Under the pieces are notes generated by a model. The model was not told the DNA's origin, did no database searches, and saw nothing but the letters and a program-made list of their open reading frames with translations. This document shows positions 26,791 to 35,827 of a stretch of 58,598 nt of DNA, piece after piece (the first letter of the stretch is position 1; every line of letters starts with the position of its first letter). Both the position numbers and the translations under genes were made by a program. The DNA comes from Legionellales bacterium. Lineage in GTDB: Bacteria > Pseudomonadota > Gammaproteobacteria > Berkiellales > Berkiellaceae. Location of the stretch: NCBI GenBank assembly GCA_947475765.1, contig CANJMM010000006.1, positions 1-58,598 of the forward strand, written 5' to 3'.

Positions 26791-28134
26791 ATGTTTGTTT
26801 TTAAAAAATTGTTCATTTTAGCCCTGATCCCAATCACCTTTGGCGCTATTTCCCCTTGTCTTATGGCCATACCTGCACCAGCAGCTCGACCTGAAACCCT
26901 GGATGCCGTTATTGCCGTGGTTAATAAAAGCATTATTACCCAATCAGAGTTAGAAAAAGAAGTGACTCGAGTTCAACGACACATACAACGTACTCAAAAA
27001 ATTACCCCACCCACTCAAGAATTGAGTAGACAAGTCCTGGATAAAATTATTTTAGAAAAAATCCAACTGCAGTTTGCTCAACTAACTGGCATACAAGTAG
27101 ACGATGCGATGGTCACAGACACCCTCGAGGATATTTTAAGCAAAAATAAAATGACCAAAGCAGAACTCCGAAAAGTCATTGAACAAGATGGATTAACCCT
27201 ATCTGAATACCGTGAAAGCCTAAAAAAAGAATTAACCCTAACACGATTACAATCACGAGATGTCGCTTCTACCATTCCGGTTTCTCAACAAGAAGTCGAC
27301 TACTTTTTGCAGTCTCCCATTGGGCAAGATATGCTTGGACAAGAATACCTTGTGGGCCATATTATGATCTCCGTGCCAGAATCTCCCTCACCAGAACAAA
27401 TAGAACAAGCTGAAGAAAAAGCAAAAGCCTTGTTTGCTCGAATCCAACAAGGAGAAGATTTTGCTCAACTCTCTGTGATTGCCTCTCAAAGCCCTAAAGC
27501 CCTCACCGGTGGCGATTTAGGCTGGATGAAAATTGGGCAGCTTCCCACTATTTTTGTTGATCCGGTGATGAAAATGAAACTCAATGATATACAAGGCCCC
27601 ATTCGTAGCCCTAGTGGATTTCATCTCATTAAGCTCTTAAATAAACGTGCCGCTAATCTTGAGGCTGAAAAAATCACCCAAATGCATGTGCAACATATTT
27701 TAATTAAAACCGATGCCATGAATTCTAATGACGACGTAGAACTCAAACTTCAACATTTAAGAGATTTAGCCGTACAAGGCCAAACATTTGATACCTTAGC
27801 CAAAACCCATTCTCAAGACATTGCTTCAGCACAACTGGGTGGCGATTTAGGCTGGGTCTCCAACGATGCCTTAGTCCCTGAATTTGTTCAGTCTGTTGAA
27901 AAATTAGCCTTAGGTGAAATCTCGAAGCCCTTTAGAACGTCTTATGGTTGGCATTTGGCTAAAGTCTTAGAAAAAAGAGATGAAACCTCTACTAAAAATT
28001 TAGCAGAACTTCGCGCAAAGCAATATATTCATCACCGTAAATTCGAAGAGCGCCTTGAAGCCTGGTTTCGCCAAATTAAAGAAGAAGCCTATATCAAAAT
28101 CGTTCATGCTGAGCTCAACCCCCATGCAGGCTAA
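26791..28134 (+). CDS. surA: periplasmic chaperone / peptidyl-prolyl isomerase SurA
   Basis: Escorts outer-membrane proteins, including LptD, across the periplasm. From the ATG at 26791 (447 residues, preceded by GAGGAAG) it has a signal peptide ending near AIPAPAA, then a SurA N-terminal domain (LDAVIAVVNKSIITQSELE). Two parvulin domains follow, about 187-285 (GHIMISVP, GGDLGWMKIGQLP) and 297-400 (QHILIKTDA, GGDLGWVSNDALVPEF), and a C-terminal helix. The frame is open from 26746, but the extra 15 residues would sit ahead of the signal peptide. It lies 84 nt after lptD. Confidence 0.96.
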   Translation: MFVFKKLFILALIPITFGAISPCLMAIPAPAARPETLDAVIAVVNKSIITQSELEKEVTRVQRHIQRTQKITPPTQELSRQVLDKIILEKIQLQFAQLTGIQVDDAMVTDTLEDILSKNKMTKAELRKVIEQDGLTLSEYRESLKKELTLTRLQSRDVASTIPVSQQEVDYFLQSPIGQDMLGQEYLVGHIMISVPESPSPEQIEQAEEKAKALFARIQQGEDFAQLSVIASQSPKALTGGDLGWMKIGQLPTIFVDPVMKMKLNDIQGPIRSPSGFHLIKLLNKRAANLEAEKITQMHVQHILIKTDAMNSNDDVELKLQHLRDLAVQGQTFDTLAKTHSQDIASAQLGGDLGWVSNDALVPEFVQSVEKLALGEISKPFRTSYGWHLAKVLEKRDETSTKNLAELRAKQYIHHRKFEERLEAWFRQIKEEAYIKIVHAELNPHAG

Positions 28135-29170
28135 TATTAAAAAAAACTGCCCTATTCTTGCTATCACCTTAGGTGAGCCTGCAGGAATAGGTCCTGATAT
28201 TTTTCTGAAAATTTCACAATTTTCTCAAAGCGCCCATCTCATTGTTTTTGGTAGCCCAGCCTTACTCTTAGAACGAGCAAAATTGCTGAACCTAGACATT
28301 CACTTAAATTACATAAACGATATTGCTCACCACACAAATCAACGTGATGCCCTTCAGGCATCTAAGCCAGGTGAAATTAATCTTATCCCTCTTGATTTGA
28401 GCCACGCGGTTCACCCTGGGCAACTCTCTGTCTATCATAGCGCCTATGTATTAGAAGCCCTCAAACAGGCCACCGATGCTTGTTTAAAAAAACACTGTGA
28501 TGCCATGACAACTGGTCCAGTACATAAAACCATCTTAAGAGAATATGACCAAGTTTTTATTGATCAAACCCATTTAATCAGTGCGCAATGTCATATAGAT
28601 TATAATCAAGTCATGATGGGCTTTATCAGCCCTGAAATGCGCTTAGGCCTAGCAACCTTACATGAACCCATACAAAAAATTTCAAGTTTACTGAGCCCCG
28701 CCTTAGTCGAACAAAAAATTCAGTGTTTTGCCCAAGCTATTGCTACTTTTTTTCAAATCCCCGAACCCAAAATTGGCGTATTAGGCTTAAATCCCCATGC
28801 AGGTGAAAATGGCCTAATTGGCAAAGAAGAACAAACTATTTTATTACCTTGTGTCAACAAGCTTAAAAATCTTAAAAATAAACAAGCTGCCTATCAGCTT
28901 AGTGACTTGCTTTCTCCTGACAGTGCTTTTATTCAAGCCAATCGTACTTATTATGATGGATTTTTAGCGTGGTACCACGATCAAGGCCTTGCGCCCTTTA
29001 AAACACTTTATGAGCAAAAAGCAGCCACTATTTTATTTGGGCTCCCTATTATTCGAACCTCGGTCGATCATGGTACGGCTTTACCTCTGGCAGGCACGGA
29101 TAAAGCCGATGCCAGTAGCTTTCAATATGCCCTTGATTTAGCCACCACTGTTATTCAAAATAAGATCTAA
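28124..29170 (+). CDS. pdxA: 4-hydroxythreonine-4-phosphate dehydrogenase PdxA
   Basis: Oxidises 4-phosphohydroxy-L-threonine in pyridoxal 5'-phosphate synthesis. ILAITLGEPAGIGPD opens the protein, TTGPVHK lies mid-sequence, and metal-binding motifs occur in LGLNPHAGENGLIG and YHDQGLAPFK. The C-terminal RTSVDHGTALPLAGTDKADASS is conserved. I take the ATG at 28124 (348 residues), where the family homology begins; it overlaps surA by 11 nt. Other in-frame ATGs at 28055 and 28106 would add a non-conserved extension. No strong ribosome-binding site is visible, consistent with coupling. Confidence 0.95.
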   Translation: MQANIKKNCPILAITLGEPAGIGPDIFLKISQFSQSAHLIVFGSPALLLERAKLLNLDIHLNYINDIAHHTNQRDALQASKPGEINLIPLDLSHAVHPGQLSVYHSAYVLEALKQATDACLKKHCDAMTTGPVHKTILREYDQVFIDQTHLISAQCHIDYNQVMMGFISPEMRLGLATLHEPIQKISSLLSPALVEQKIQCFAQAIATFFQIPEPKIGVLGLNPHAGENGLIGKEEQTILLPCVNKLKNLKNKQAAYQLSDLLSPDSAFIQANRTYYDGFLAWYHDQGLAPFKTLYEQKAATILFGLPIIRTSVDHGTALPLAGTDKADASSFQYALDLATTVIQNKI

Positions 29171-29174
29171 TTTA

Positions 29175-29975
29175 ATGCGTACAAAAAAACATTTTGGCCA
29201 ACATTTTTTAACTCAATCTGGCATTATTGAAAAAATTTTGCGCACCTTGTCTCCTGACTTACAAGACTCGCTAATTGAAATAGGTCCGGGTAAAGGCGCC
29301 CTTACGCTCCCACTCATTGAAAAAAATTATCAACTCACGGCGATTGATATTGATCCCGATGTGATTGCGTACTTAAGCCCTTATTTAAACCGTTATGAAA
29401 ACTTTAAACTCATTCATCAGGATGCCTTAACTTTTGACTTTACTTCACATGCCAGCCGCATTAAATTAATTGGCAATTTGCCTTATAATATTTCTACGCC
29501 ATTATTATTTCATTTTTTAAAGCATGCGCTTTATATAAAAGAAATGGTCTTAATGGTCCAAAAAGAAGTGGCCGATAGAATTTGTTCTGAACCTGGCAAT
29601 AAAATCTATGGCCGCCTAAGTGTCATGGTACAAGCCGCTTGCCGGGTCGAAAAATGTTTCAATGTCTCACCAGGTGCCTTTACGCCACCCCCTAAAGTAC
29701 AATCTTCCGTTATCAAACTTATTCCCTATGAAGCCTCCCTGAATCCCTCCCCTTATGGTGAAGTCAATTTTATTGCCTTAGGTAAACTGTGTTTGGCTTT
29801 ATTTACGCAGCGCCGAAAAACCTTAAAAAACTTAATTAAACCCTATTTTAATGATAGCGAAGCAGTCGATGTTTTTTTTATACAACACCCTCATTTTTCG
29901 CCTATCCAACGTCCTGAAACCCTGTCTGTTCAAGATTTTATTGACTTGAGTCGATTGCTTCTCTCCCTTGCATAG
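29175..29975 (+). CDS. rsmA: 16S rRNA (adenine1518/1519-N6)-dimethyltransferase RsmA (KsgA)
   Basis: Dimethylates two adjacent adenines near the 3' end of 16S rRNA late in 30S assembly. KKHFGQHFLTQSGIIEKI is the N-terminal signature, IEIGPGKGALTLPLIE binds SAM, and the catalytic motif IV is NLPYNIS. The C-terminal domain includes FTPPPKVQSSVIKL and FTQRRKTLKNLI. Full length at 266 residues. It starts 4 nt after the pdxA stop, so the two are cotranscribed. Loss gives kasugamycin resistance in E. coli. Confidence 0.97.
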   Translation: MRTKKHFGQHFLTQSGIIEKILRTLSPDLQDSLIEIGPGKGALTLPLIEKNYQLTAIDIDPDVIAYLSPYLNRYENFKLIHQDALTFDFTSHASRIKLIGNLPYNISTPLLFHFLKHALYIKEMVLMVQKEVADRICSEPGNKIYGRLSVMVQAACRVEKCFNVSPGAFTPPPKVQSSVIKLIPYEASLNPSPYGEVNFIALGKLCLALFTQRRKTLKNLIKPYFNDSEAVDVFFIQHPHFSPIQRPETLSVQDFIDLSRLLLSLA

Positions 29976-30002
29976 CGACTTTATTCTCGATATGCTGTCT
30001 AT

Positions 30003-30386
30003 ATGATGATGCACTCCCCCAATGATTTTAAAATTGAAATAGAAACTGAGTATTTATCAGCCCAATCTGATATAACCATGCCACAATTTGTATTTAGTTA
30101 CACCATTAGCATTATTAATACGGGTACGCTATCTGCCCAATTAATCAGTCGCCATTGGCTTATCACCAATGGAGAGGGTGAAGTACACAATGTACAAGGC
30201 TTAGGGGTAGTAGGAGAGCAACCCAACATTAGTCCAGGACAATGCTATCGTTATACCAGTGGTACCATGCTGCCTACCCCACTTGGCACCATGCAGGGAA
30301 CTTACCAAATGCGCTCTGAAAATGGGGAGCTTTTTGAGGTGAATATTCCTTTTTTTAAATTAGCCGTTCCCTCCCTAATTAATTAA
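30003..30386 (+). CDS. apaG: Co2+/Mg2+ efflux-associated protein ApaG
   Basis: A 127-residue single-domain ApaG (DUF525) beta-sandwich of the fibronectin-III-like type. Conserved stretches are YTISIINTGTLSAQLISRHW, NVQGLGVVGEQPNISPG and YTSGTMLPTPLGTMQGTYQM. The biochemical role is unsettled; phenotypes in Salmonella link it to cobalt and magnesium. Two or three ATGs at the start (30003, 30006, 30009) cannot be separated. It occupies the usual place between rsmA and apaH. Confidence 0.96.
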   Translation: MMMHSPNDFKIEIETEYLSAQSDITMPQFVFSYTISIINTGTLSAQLISRHWLITNGEGEVHNVQGLGVVGEQPNISPGQCYRYTSGTMLPTPLGTMQGTYQMRSENGELFEVNIPFFKLAVPSLIN

Positions 30387-30419
30387 TTTTTAACTTATTC
30401 ATTTATTTGGTTTAACTTT

Positions 30420-31241
30420 ATGGCTACGTATGTCATTGGTGATGTTCAAGGCTGTTATAAGCCATTACAACACTTACTTGAAATCATTCATTTTTCACCC
30501 ACTAGCGATACTTTGTGGTTTTGTGGCGATATCATTAACCGAGGGCCTGATTCGCTTGCTTGTCTTCGTTTTGTTAAAAATCTGGGGACCAAAGCCATCA
30601 CCGTTCTTGGCAACCATGATCTTGCGCTATTAGTCATGGCACACGGCTTTTTAAGACCCAAAGCACAAGATACTTTTGAAGCCATTTTAAAAGCAAAAGA
30701 CAAATTAGATTTAATAAACTGGCTGACAGAAAAACCCTTATTGCATCACGCCCCTGAACATCAAGTCACCCTGGTTCATGCAGGCATTTATCCCTTATGG
30801 ACGCTATCCGAAGCAAAAGAATATGCAAAAGAAGCAGAAACAGCTCTTCAAGATAAATCACAAAATAAAATACTCTTTAAAAATTTATTTGGAAATCACC
30901 CAAATTGTTGGTCGAGTGGATTGCCTTATTTAGATCGCTTACGTTTTATTATTAATAGCTTTACCCGAATGCGGGTGCTCACCCCTGATGGAAAAATGAA
31001 TTTTAGTTTTAAAGGCCCTTCCAACAAAACCCCCAAAGGCTGTTATCCTTGGTATAAATTATCGCCCCTAGCCATAACAGAAACCAATATTATCTTTGGG
31101 CACTGGGCAGCCCTAAATGGCTTATGCGATAATGAAAAAGTGCAAGCCATCGATACAGGCTGTGTATGGGGCAATCAATTAACGGCAGTGTGCTTGGAAA
31201 CCAACAAAAAGTTTAGCGTGCCTTGCTTAAAATCTAATTAA
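30420..31241 (+). CDS. apaH: symmetrical diadenosine tetraphosphatase ApaH
   Basis: Hydrolyses Ap4A symmetrically to two ADP; it also removes Np4 caps from RNA in E. coli. It is a metallophosphoesterase of 273 residues with YVIGDVQGCYKPL, LWFCGDIINRGPDSL, VLGNHDLALL and HAGIYPLW, the metal-binding signatures in order. FGHWAALNG and IDTGCVWG near the C-terminus are ApaH-specific. GDVQG in place of E. coli GDVHG is common in the family. It closes the lptD-apaH cluster, 33 nt after apaG. Confidence 0.96.
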   Translation: MATYVIGDVQGCYKPLQHLLEIIHFSPTSDTLWFCGDIINRGPDSLACLRFVKNLGTKAITVLGNHDLALLVMAHGFLRPKAQDTFEAILKAKDKLDLINWLTEKPLLHHAPEHQVTLVHAGIYPLWTLSEAKEYAKEAETALQDKSQNKILFKNLFGNHPNCWSSGLPYLDRLRFIINSFTRMRVLTPDGKMNFSFKGPSNKTPKGCYPWYKLSPLAITETNIIFGHWAALNGLCDNEKVQAIDTGCVWGNQLTAVCLETNKKFSVPCLKSN

Positions 31242-31260
31242 GCTAAATTTAAACTAAAAT

Positions 31261-31290
31261 TTGATCTTAATGCCCAAGTGTATTTACAAT
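31261..31290 (+). promoter_or_regulatory. candidate promoter of the cytochrome oxidase operon
   Basis: TTGATC (31261-31266) and TACAAT (31285-31290) are separated by 18 nt in the 80-bp gap between apaH and coxB, placing the expected start site about 25 nt before the coxB ATG. No terminator for apaH is seen ahead of it, so some read-through is possible. Confidence 0.5.
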
Positions 31291-31321
31291 GCCTCAAGCT
31301 AATACAATAAGGAACCCCTAA

Positions 31322-32488
31322 ATGGAAAGTGTGGGTAAAGTCATGAAAACACATAAAATAAAGTTAATGAAACAGCTTGGTTGCTTGTTTGCATTTATAG
31401 CCGCTTTGCTAAGTAGCCCTACCTGTTTAGCCGATTATCAACTGAATTTAACCCAAGGGGTTACCTCAAGTAGCCATGATATTTATCACTTACATATGAC
31501 CATCTTATGGATATGTTGTGCTATTGGCTTATTGGTCTTTGGCGTGATGGTTTATGCCCTTATTAAGCATCGAAAATCTATAGGCCATCAAGCCGTGCCT
31601 TTTCATGAAAGCACCACCATTGAAATTATTTGGACCCTCATTCCTTTTGTTATTTTAATTGCAATGGCTTTTCCTGCCACCAGTGTGCTCATTCGCATGG
31701 ATGACACCTCTAAATCTGATCTCAGTATCAAAGTCACAGGATATCGCTGGTACTGGCAATATGAATATCTAGACGAAGGTATTAACTTTTTTAGTTACCT
31801 AACCACTCCTGATGCTCAGATTCACAATCGTCAAACCAAACAAACCCATTACTTATTAGAAGTAGATGAGCCTATGGTTATTCCTGTGGGCAAAAAAATT
31901 AAAATTTATACCACTGCCAGTGATGTCATTCATTCTTGGTGGGTACCTGCCTTAGGCCTTAAAAAAGATGCCGTGCCAGGTTTTATTAACGAAGTATGGA
32001 CTAAAGTCGATAAGCCTGGCATTTATCGTGGCCAATGTGCTGAACTCTGTGGAACCAAACATGGTTACATGCCTATTGTGGTCGAAGCCAAATCTGAAGC
32101 CGATTACCGTATTTGGGTAGAAAACAAAAAACAAGCACAAGCCGCCAAAAAAGCCGCTGAAAATCAAGTGTATACCAAAGAAGAATTGTTCGCTGAAGGT
32201 GAGAAAGTGTATCTCTCTGTCTGCGCCATGTGTCATCAACCCAATGGTCAAGGCTTACCACCTGCCTTCCCTTCTTTGGTGAGCAGCCAAATTGTGGGCA
32301 ACAAAGACAGACTAAAAGAACACATTCATAACGTTATTTATGGTAAAAATGCCATGCCTGCTTTTGGCGCTCAAAAATCAGACTTAGAAATTGCGGCCGT
32401 TATTACCTATGAACGTAATGCTTGGGGACATAACACAGGCGATGTGATTCAACCTAAAGACATTAAAGCATTAAGAGAACAAAAATAG
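31322..32488 (+). CDS. coxB: cytochrome c oxidase subunit II with fused cytochrome c domain
   Basis: A 388-residue subunit II of an aa3/caa3-type oxidase. A signal peptide precedes two transmembrane helices and the cupredoxin domain. The CuA site is C239-x3-C243-x3-H247-x2-M250 (CAELCGTKHGYM), with the upstream His in DVIHSWWVPALG. A C-terminal class I cytochrome c domain has C301-AM-C304-H305 and a Met ligand in NAMPAFG. The fused heme domain can accept electrons directly from a bc1 complex or soluble cytochrome c. AAGGAA is 7 nt before the ATG. It is the first gene of the cox operon. Confidence 0.97.
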   Translation: MESVGKVMKTHKIKLMKQLGCLFAFIAALLSSPTCLADYQLNLTQGVTSSSHDIYHLHMTILWICCAIGLLVFGVMVYALIKHRKSIGHQAVPFHESTTIEIIWTLIPFVILIAMAFPATSVLIRMDDTSKSDLSIKVTGYRWYWQYEYLDEGINFFSYLTTPDAQIHNRQTKQTHYLLEVDEPMVIPVGKKIKIYTTASDVIHSWWVPALGLKKDAVPGFINEVWTKVDKPGIYRGQCAELCGTKHGYMPIVVEAKSEADYRIWVENKKQAQAAKKAAENQVYTKEELFAEGEKVYLSVCAMCHQPNGQGLPPAFPSLVSSQIVGNKDRLKEHIHNVIYGKNAMPAFGAQKSDLEIAAVITYERNAWGHNTGDVIQPKDIKALREQK

Positions 32489-32498
32489 GAAGCGCACC

Positions 32499-34094
32499 AT
32501 GAATATAAATCAGGATAAGATTCATCACGAACACGAACACGAACATGCCCATGGCCCAGCAAAAGGCCTGAGCCGTTGGCTGCTCACCACCAATCACAAA
32601 GATATAGGGAGCATGTATTTATTTTTAAGCCTGCTTATGTTCTTTGTTGGTGGCACCATGGCCATGCTCATTCGGGCAGAATTATTTAAACCTGGCATGC
32701 AGCTGCTTCAACCCGAATTTTTCAACCAAATGACCACCATGCATGGCTTAATCATGGTTTTTGGGGCCATCATGCCCGCTTTTGTTGGCCTGGCCAACTG
32801 GCTTATCCCCATGATGGTTGGGGCGCCCGATATGGCCTTGCCCCGCTTAAATAACTGGAGCTTTTGGCTATTAGTTGTCGCTTTTTGTATTTTAGGCAGT
32901 ACGCTATTTATGAGCGGCTCTGCGCCTAATTTTGGCTGGACTTTTTATGCGCCACTGTCTACTAAATTTGGCCCTGAAAGTACCGATTATTTTATTGTTT
33001 CTGTGCACTTAATGGGCATGTCTTCTATTATGGGGGCCATTAATGTTATTGCGACTATTTTAAATATGCGCGCCCCTGGCATGACTTTAATGAAAATGCC
33101 TATGTTTTGCTGGACCTGGCTCATTACGGCTTTTCTGTTAATTGCGGTCATGCCGGTCTTAGCGGGCGCGGTGACCATGATGCTCACCGACAGACATTTT
33201 GGCACCTCATTTTTTAATGCAGCAGGAGGCGGCGATCCGGTTTTATTTCAACATATTTTCTGGTTTTTCGGCCATCCTGAAGTGTATATTATGATTTTAC
33301 CGTCTTTTGGCATTGTCTCTCAAATCTTGCCCACTTTTGCACGTAAACCCCTATTTGGTTATGCCTCCATGGTCTATGCCACTTGCTCTATTGCGCTGTT
33401 ATCTTTTATTGTTTGGGCACATCATATGTTCACCACGGGCATGCCTTTGGCCGGTGAATTATTTTTTATGTACGCCACGATGCTTATTGCCATTCCTACT
33501 GGCGTCAAAGTCTTCAATTGGGCTGCCACGATGTTTAAAGGCTCTATGACTTTTGAAACCCCGATGTTATTTGCCATTGCCTTTATTTTTTTATTTACCA
33601 TGGGGGGATTTTCAGGGCTCATGCTGTCTATTACCCCTGCTGATTTTCAGTATCATGATACTTATTTTGTGGTCGCCCATTTTCATTATGTGTTGGTGCC
33701 TGGCGCTTTATTTAGCATTTTTGCGGCTGTGTATTATTGGCTGCCCAAATGGACAGGGCATATGTACAACGAAACTTTAGGCAAATTGCATTTTTGGCTT
33801 TCTGTCATTGCCATGAATGTGACTTTTTTCCCTATGCATTTTTTAGGGCTTGCAGGTATGCCACGTCGTATCCCCGACTATGCCTTGCAATTTACAGAAT
33901 TTAATCAATTGGCCAGTGTAGGGGCTTTTGTATTTGGATTGAGCCAGCTCATCTTGGTTTATAATATTATTAGAACCATAAAATGCGGCCAAAAAGCCAC
34001 CCCTCAGGTTTGGGAAGGGGCTGAAGGCTTAGAATGGACGATTAGCTCGCCGCCTTCTTATCATACTTTTAGCACACCACCTAAAATAAATTAA
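32499..34094 (+). CDS. coxA: cytochrome c oxidase subunit I
   Basis: The catalytic heme a / heme a3-CuB subunit (531 residues, 12 transmembrane helices). Heme a ligand region is TTMHGLIMVFGA; WFFGHPEVYI gives the CuB His and cross-linked Tyr; the CuB His pair lies in VWAHHMFTTG; YHDTYFVVAHFHYVL carries the heme a3 and second heme a His. The N-terminus has a His/Glu-rich stretch (HHEHEHEHAH) before the first helix, perhaps incidental metal binding. AGGAAG precedes the ATG, 10 nt after coxB. Confidence 0.98.
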   Translation: MNINQDKIHHEHEHEHAHGPAKGLSRWLLTTNHKDIGSMYLFLSLLMFFVGGTMAMLIRAELFKPGMQLLQPEFFNQMTTMHGLIMVFGAIMPAFVGLANWLIPMMVGAPDMALPRLNNWSFWLLVVAFCILGSTLFMSGSAPNFGWTFYAPLSTKFGPESTDYFIVSVHLMGMSSIMGAINVIATILNMRAPGMTLMKMPMFCWTWLITAFLLIAVMPVLAGAVTMMLTDRHFGTSFFNAAGGGDPVLFQHIFWFFGHPEVYIMILPSFGIVSQILPTFARKPLFGYASMVYATCSIALLSFIVWAHHMFTTGMPLAGELFFMYATMLIAIPTGVKVFNWAATMFKGSMTFETPMLFAIAFIFLFTMGGFSGLMLSITPADFQYHDTYFVVAHFHYVLVPGALFSIFAAVYYWLPKWTGHMYNETLGKLHFWLSVIAMNVTFFPMHFLGLAGMPRRIPDYALQFTEFNQLASVGAFVFGLSQLILVYNIIRTIKCGQKATPQVWEGAEGLEWTISSPPSYHTFSTPPKIN

Positions 34095-34097
34095 GCC

Positions 34098-34640
34098 ATG
34101 CAAAATACCCAACAAAAAAAAATCAAAAAACATTTTTGGATTTTAGCGGCCATTGTTTTGGGGATGTTCCTCTTTTGTTATGCACTCGTGCCTTTTTATA
34201 ATGCCTTATGTAAAGTGAGCGGATTTAATGGCAAAGTCGAAAATATTGCGGATAATTACCAGGCTGTAAACAAATTTAAAATCGATAAAAATCGAAGCAT
34301 TATGGTTGAGTTCATGACAACCTTAAATGAACAAATGCCGGTTGAATTTAGCGCAGAACGACCCTCTGTTATGCTTCACCCTGGCCAACTCATTAAAACA
34401 AACTACCGGGTCAAAAACTTAACAGACAAAGCCATTGTCGTGCAAGCCATTCCTAATGTGATGCCTGGGCTTGCCGCGCAACATTTTCGCAAACTAGAAT
34501 GTTTTTGCTTTCAAAAACAACCTTTAGGGCCACGAGAAGAAAAAATTATGCCCCTTGTTTTTACACTGGATCCTATCTTACCCGATAAATTTGGCACCGT
34601 TGCCTTGTCTTATACTCTATTTGATATCACCGAAAGCTAG
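34098..34640 (+). CDS. ctaG: cytochrome c oxidase assembly protein CtaG/Cox11
   Basis: A membrane-anchored copper chaperone that delivers copper to the CuB site of subunit I. It has one N-terminal transmembrane helix (about 12-33) and a periplasmic immunoglobulin-like domain with the copper motif ECFCF around residue 135, inside HFRKLECFCFQKQPL. VPFYNALCKVSGFNGK, just after the helix, is a family signature and contains a further conserved Cys. The start is 3 nt after the coxA stop. The length of 180 is typical. Confidence 0.96.
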   Translation: MQNTQQKKIKKHFWILAAIVLGMFLFCYALVPFYNALCKVSGFNGKVENIADNYQAVNKFKIDKNRSIMVEFMTTLNEQMPVEFSAERPSVMLHPGQLIKTNYRVKNLTDKAIVVQAIPNVMPGLAAQHFRKLECFCFQKQPLGPREEKIMPLVFTLDPILPDKFGTVALSYTLFDITES

Positions 34641-34652
34641 GAGGCTTTTACC

Positions 34653-35531
34653 ATGTCCCACCATTATGAGCATTATTATGTCCCTGCCCAAAGTAAATGG
34701 CCTGCGGTGGGCGCCATTGGCCTTGGGCTCACGGTGCTTGGTATTGTCGGCTTAATCCATCATACTGCCATGGGACTGTATTTATTTTTAGCTGGCCTCC
34801 TGATTGTCAGTTATATGATTTTTGGCTGGTTTAAAGACGTGATTCAAGAATCTTTAAGCGGTTTATATAGCAAACAAATGGATCGCTCCTTCAGATGGGG
34901 AATGGCGTGGTTTATTTTTTCAGAACTTATGTTTTTTGCTGGTTTTTTTGGGGCATTATTCTATGCCAGACATTTGAGTGTTCCTTGGTTAGGCGGTGTA
35001 GGCGCTAAACTGTCTACGCATGCCTTGCTTTGGCCAGAGTTCAAAGCCATATGGCCTTTACTGACTTTCCCTGATCCCAAACTTTTTCCTAGCCCAAGAG
35101 AAATTATTGATACTTGGGAACTTCCCGCTTTAAATACCGCGATATTATTAACCAGCGGTGCAACGCTCACTTGGGCACATTGGGGCCTAACCAAAAAATT
35201 TAATCGTAAGCAAGTAATTTATGGCTTATTTTTAACCATTGCACTGGGTCTTACTTTCTTGAGCTGCCAAGCTTATGAGTATTATGAAGCTTATCAGCAT
35301 ATGGGCTTAACCTTAGGCTCGGGCATTTACGGCTCTACTTTTTTTATGCTCACTGGCTTTCATGGGTTACATGTGAGCATTGGCACCCTGATGCTCATTA
35401 TTATTTTTGTGCGTGCCATAAAAGGCCATTTTAAAGCCGATCAACATTTTGCCTTTGAAGCCGTTGCCTGGTATTGGCACTTTGTTGATGTGGTTTGGTT
35501 ATTTTTGTTTATTTTTGTATATTGGCTCTGA
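34653..35531 (+). CDS. coxC: cytochrome c oxidase subunit III
   Basis: The third core subunit (292 residues, seven transmembrane helices). FRWGMAWFIFSELMFFAGFF, LLTSGATLTWAHWGL, FLSCQAYEYYEA, GSTFFMLTGFHGLHVSIGT and the C-terminal AVAWYWHFVDVVWLFLF are conserved family stretches, cited as separate pieces. AGGAGG lies about 8 nt before the ATG. The last 33 nt overlap the convergent DUF2909-type gene, and a hairpin follows the stop directly, probably ending the coxBA-ctaG-coxC transcript. Confidence 0.97.
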   Translation: MSHHYEHYYVPAQSKWPAVGAIGLGLTVLGIVGLIHHTAMGLYLFLAGLLIVSYMIFGWFKDVIQESLSGLYSKQMDRSFRWGMAWFIFSELMFFAGFFGALFYARHLSVPWLGGVGAKLSTHALLWPEFKAIWPLLTFPDPKLFPSPREIIDTWELPALNTAILLTSGATLTWAHWGLTKKFNRKQVIYGLFLTIALGLTFLSCQAYEYYEAYQHMGLTLGSGIYGSTFFMLTGFHGLHVSIGTLMLIIIFVRAIKGHFKADQHFAFEAVAWYWHFVDVVWLFLFIFVYWL

Positions 35532-35750
35532 TTCCAAAGCCACAGGGTTAATGCCATGTGGCTTTATCCAGCCCATTAAAAAGCAGATTATTAAGAATAA
35601 AAACAAAAAAATCGACAATCCAATTCTGATGGTTAAGGCCTTCGCCATTTTTGCCGGATCTATCTCAGATTTCGATTGAAGTAACCTAAATAAGGCCACC
35701 CCTAATGCCAGCATGATAGCAGATAAAATGCTATATATAATTATGTTCAT
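35499..35750 (-). CDS. twin-transmembrane protein, DUF2909 type
   Basis: An 83-residue membrane protein with two helices (about 3-23 and 42-62) joined by a short polar loop, MAKALTIRIGLS, and ending the second helix with LMGWIKPHG. This helix-LTxRIGLS-helix-GWxxPHG layout is that of the DUF2909 small proteins found within gammaproteobacterial cox clusters, where an assembly role is suspected but not shown. It faces the cox genes in the opposite direction, as in many relatives. AAGG precedes the ATG. It overlaps coxC by 33 nt. Confidence 0.82.
   Translation of the reverse strand: MNIIIYSILSAIMLALGVALFRLLQSKSEIDPAKMAKALTIRIGLSIFLFLFLIICFLMGWIKPHGINPVALESEPIYKNKQK
35536..35565 (+). terminator. 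hairpin just after coxC
   Basis: AAAGCCACA pairs with TGTGGCTTT (9 bp) across a 12-nt loop, starting 5 nt after the coxC stop. It lies inside the antisense coding end of the DUF2909-type gene. The T-rich 3' arm is short, so efficiency is uncertain. Confidence 0.5.
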
Positions 35751-35783
35751 TCTCTTACCTTAGTCTTTTTGTTGCTGATTTGC

Positions 35784-35810
35784 TTTATTTTTATTTTTAT
35801 TTTTATTTTA
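35784..35810. repeat. T/A hexanucleotide tract before the SURF1 gene
   Basis: Tandem ATTTTT-type units end immediately before the AAGG ribosome-binding site of the SURF1 gene. Similar tracts lie at 49901-49936 and 53024-53050. Such tracts are prone to slippage and could affect spacing or transcription. Confidence 0.6.
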
Positions 35811-35827
35811 AGGTAGTGTAACTCAAT

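Noticed and set aside
28055-28123. 23-residue N-terminal extension of PdxA
   Set aside because: The extension is read through surA in another frame and is absent from the family; the ATG at 28124 fits the conserved start.
30420-31241. GDVQG in place of GDVHG in ApaH as a catalytic defect
   Set aside because: This form is common among ApaH proteins and the other metal-binding motifs are intact.
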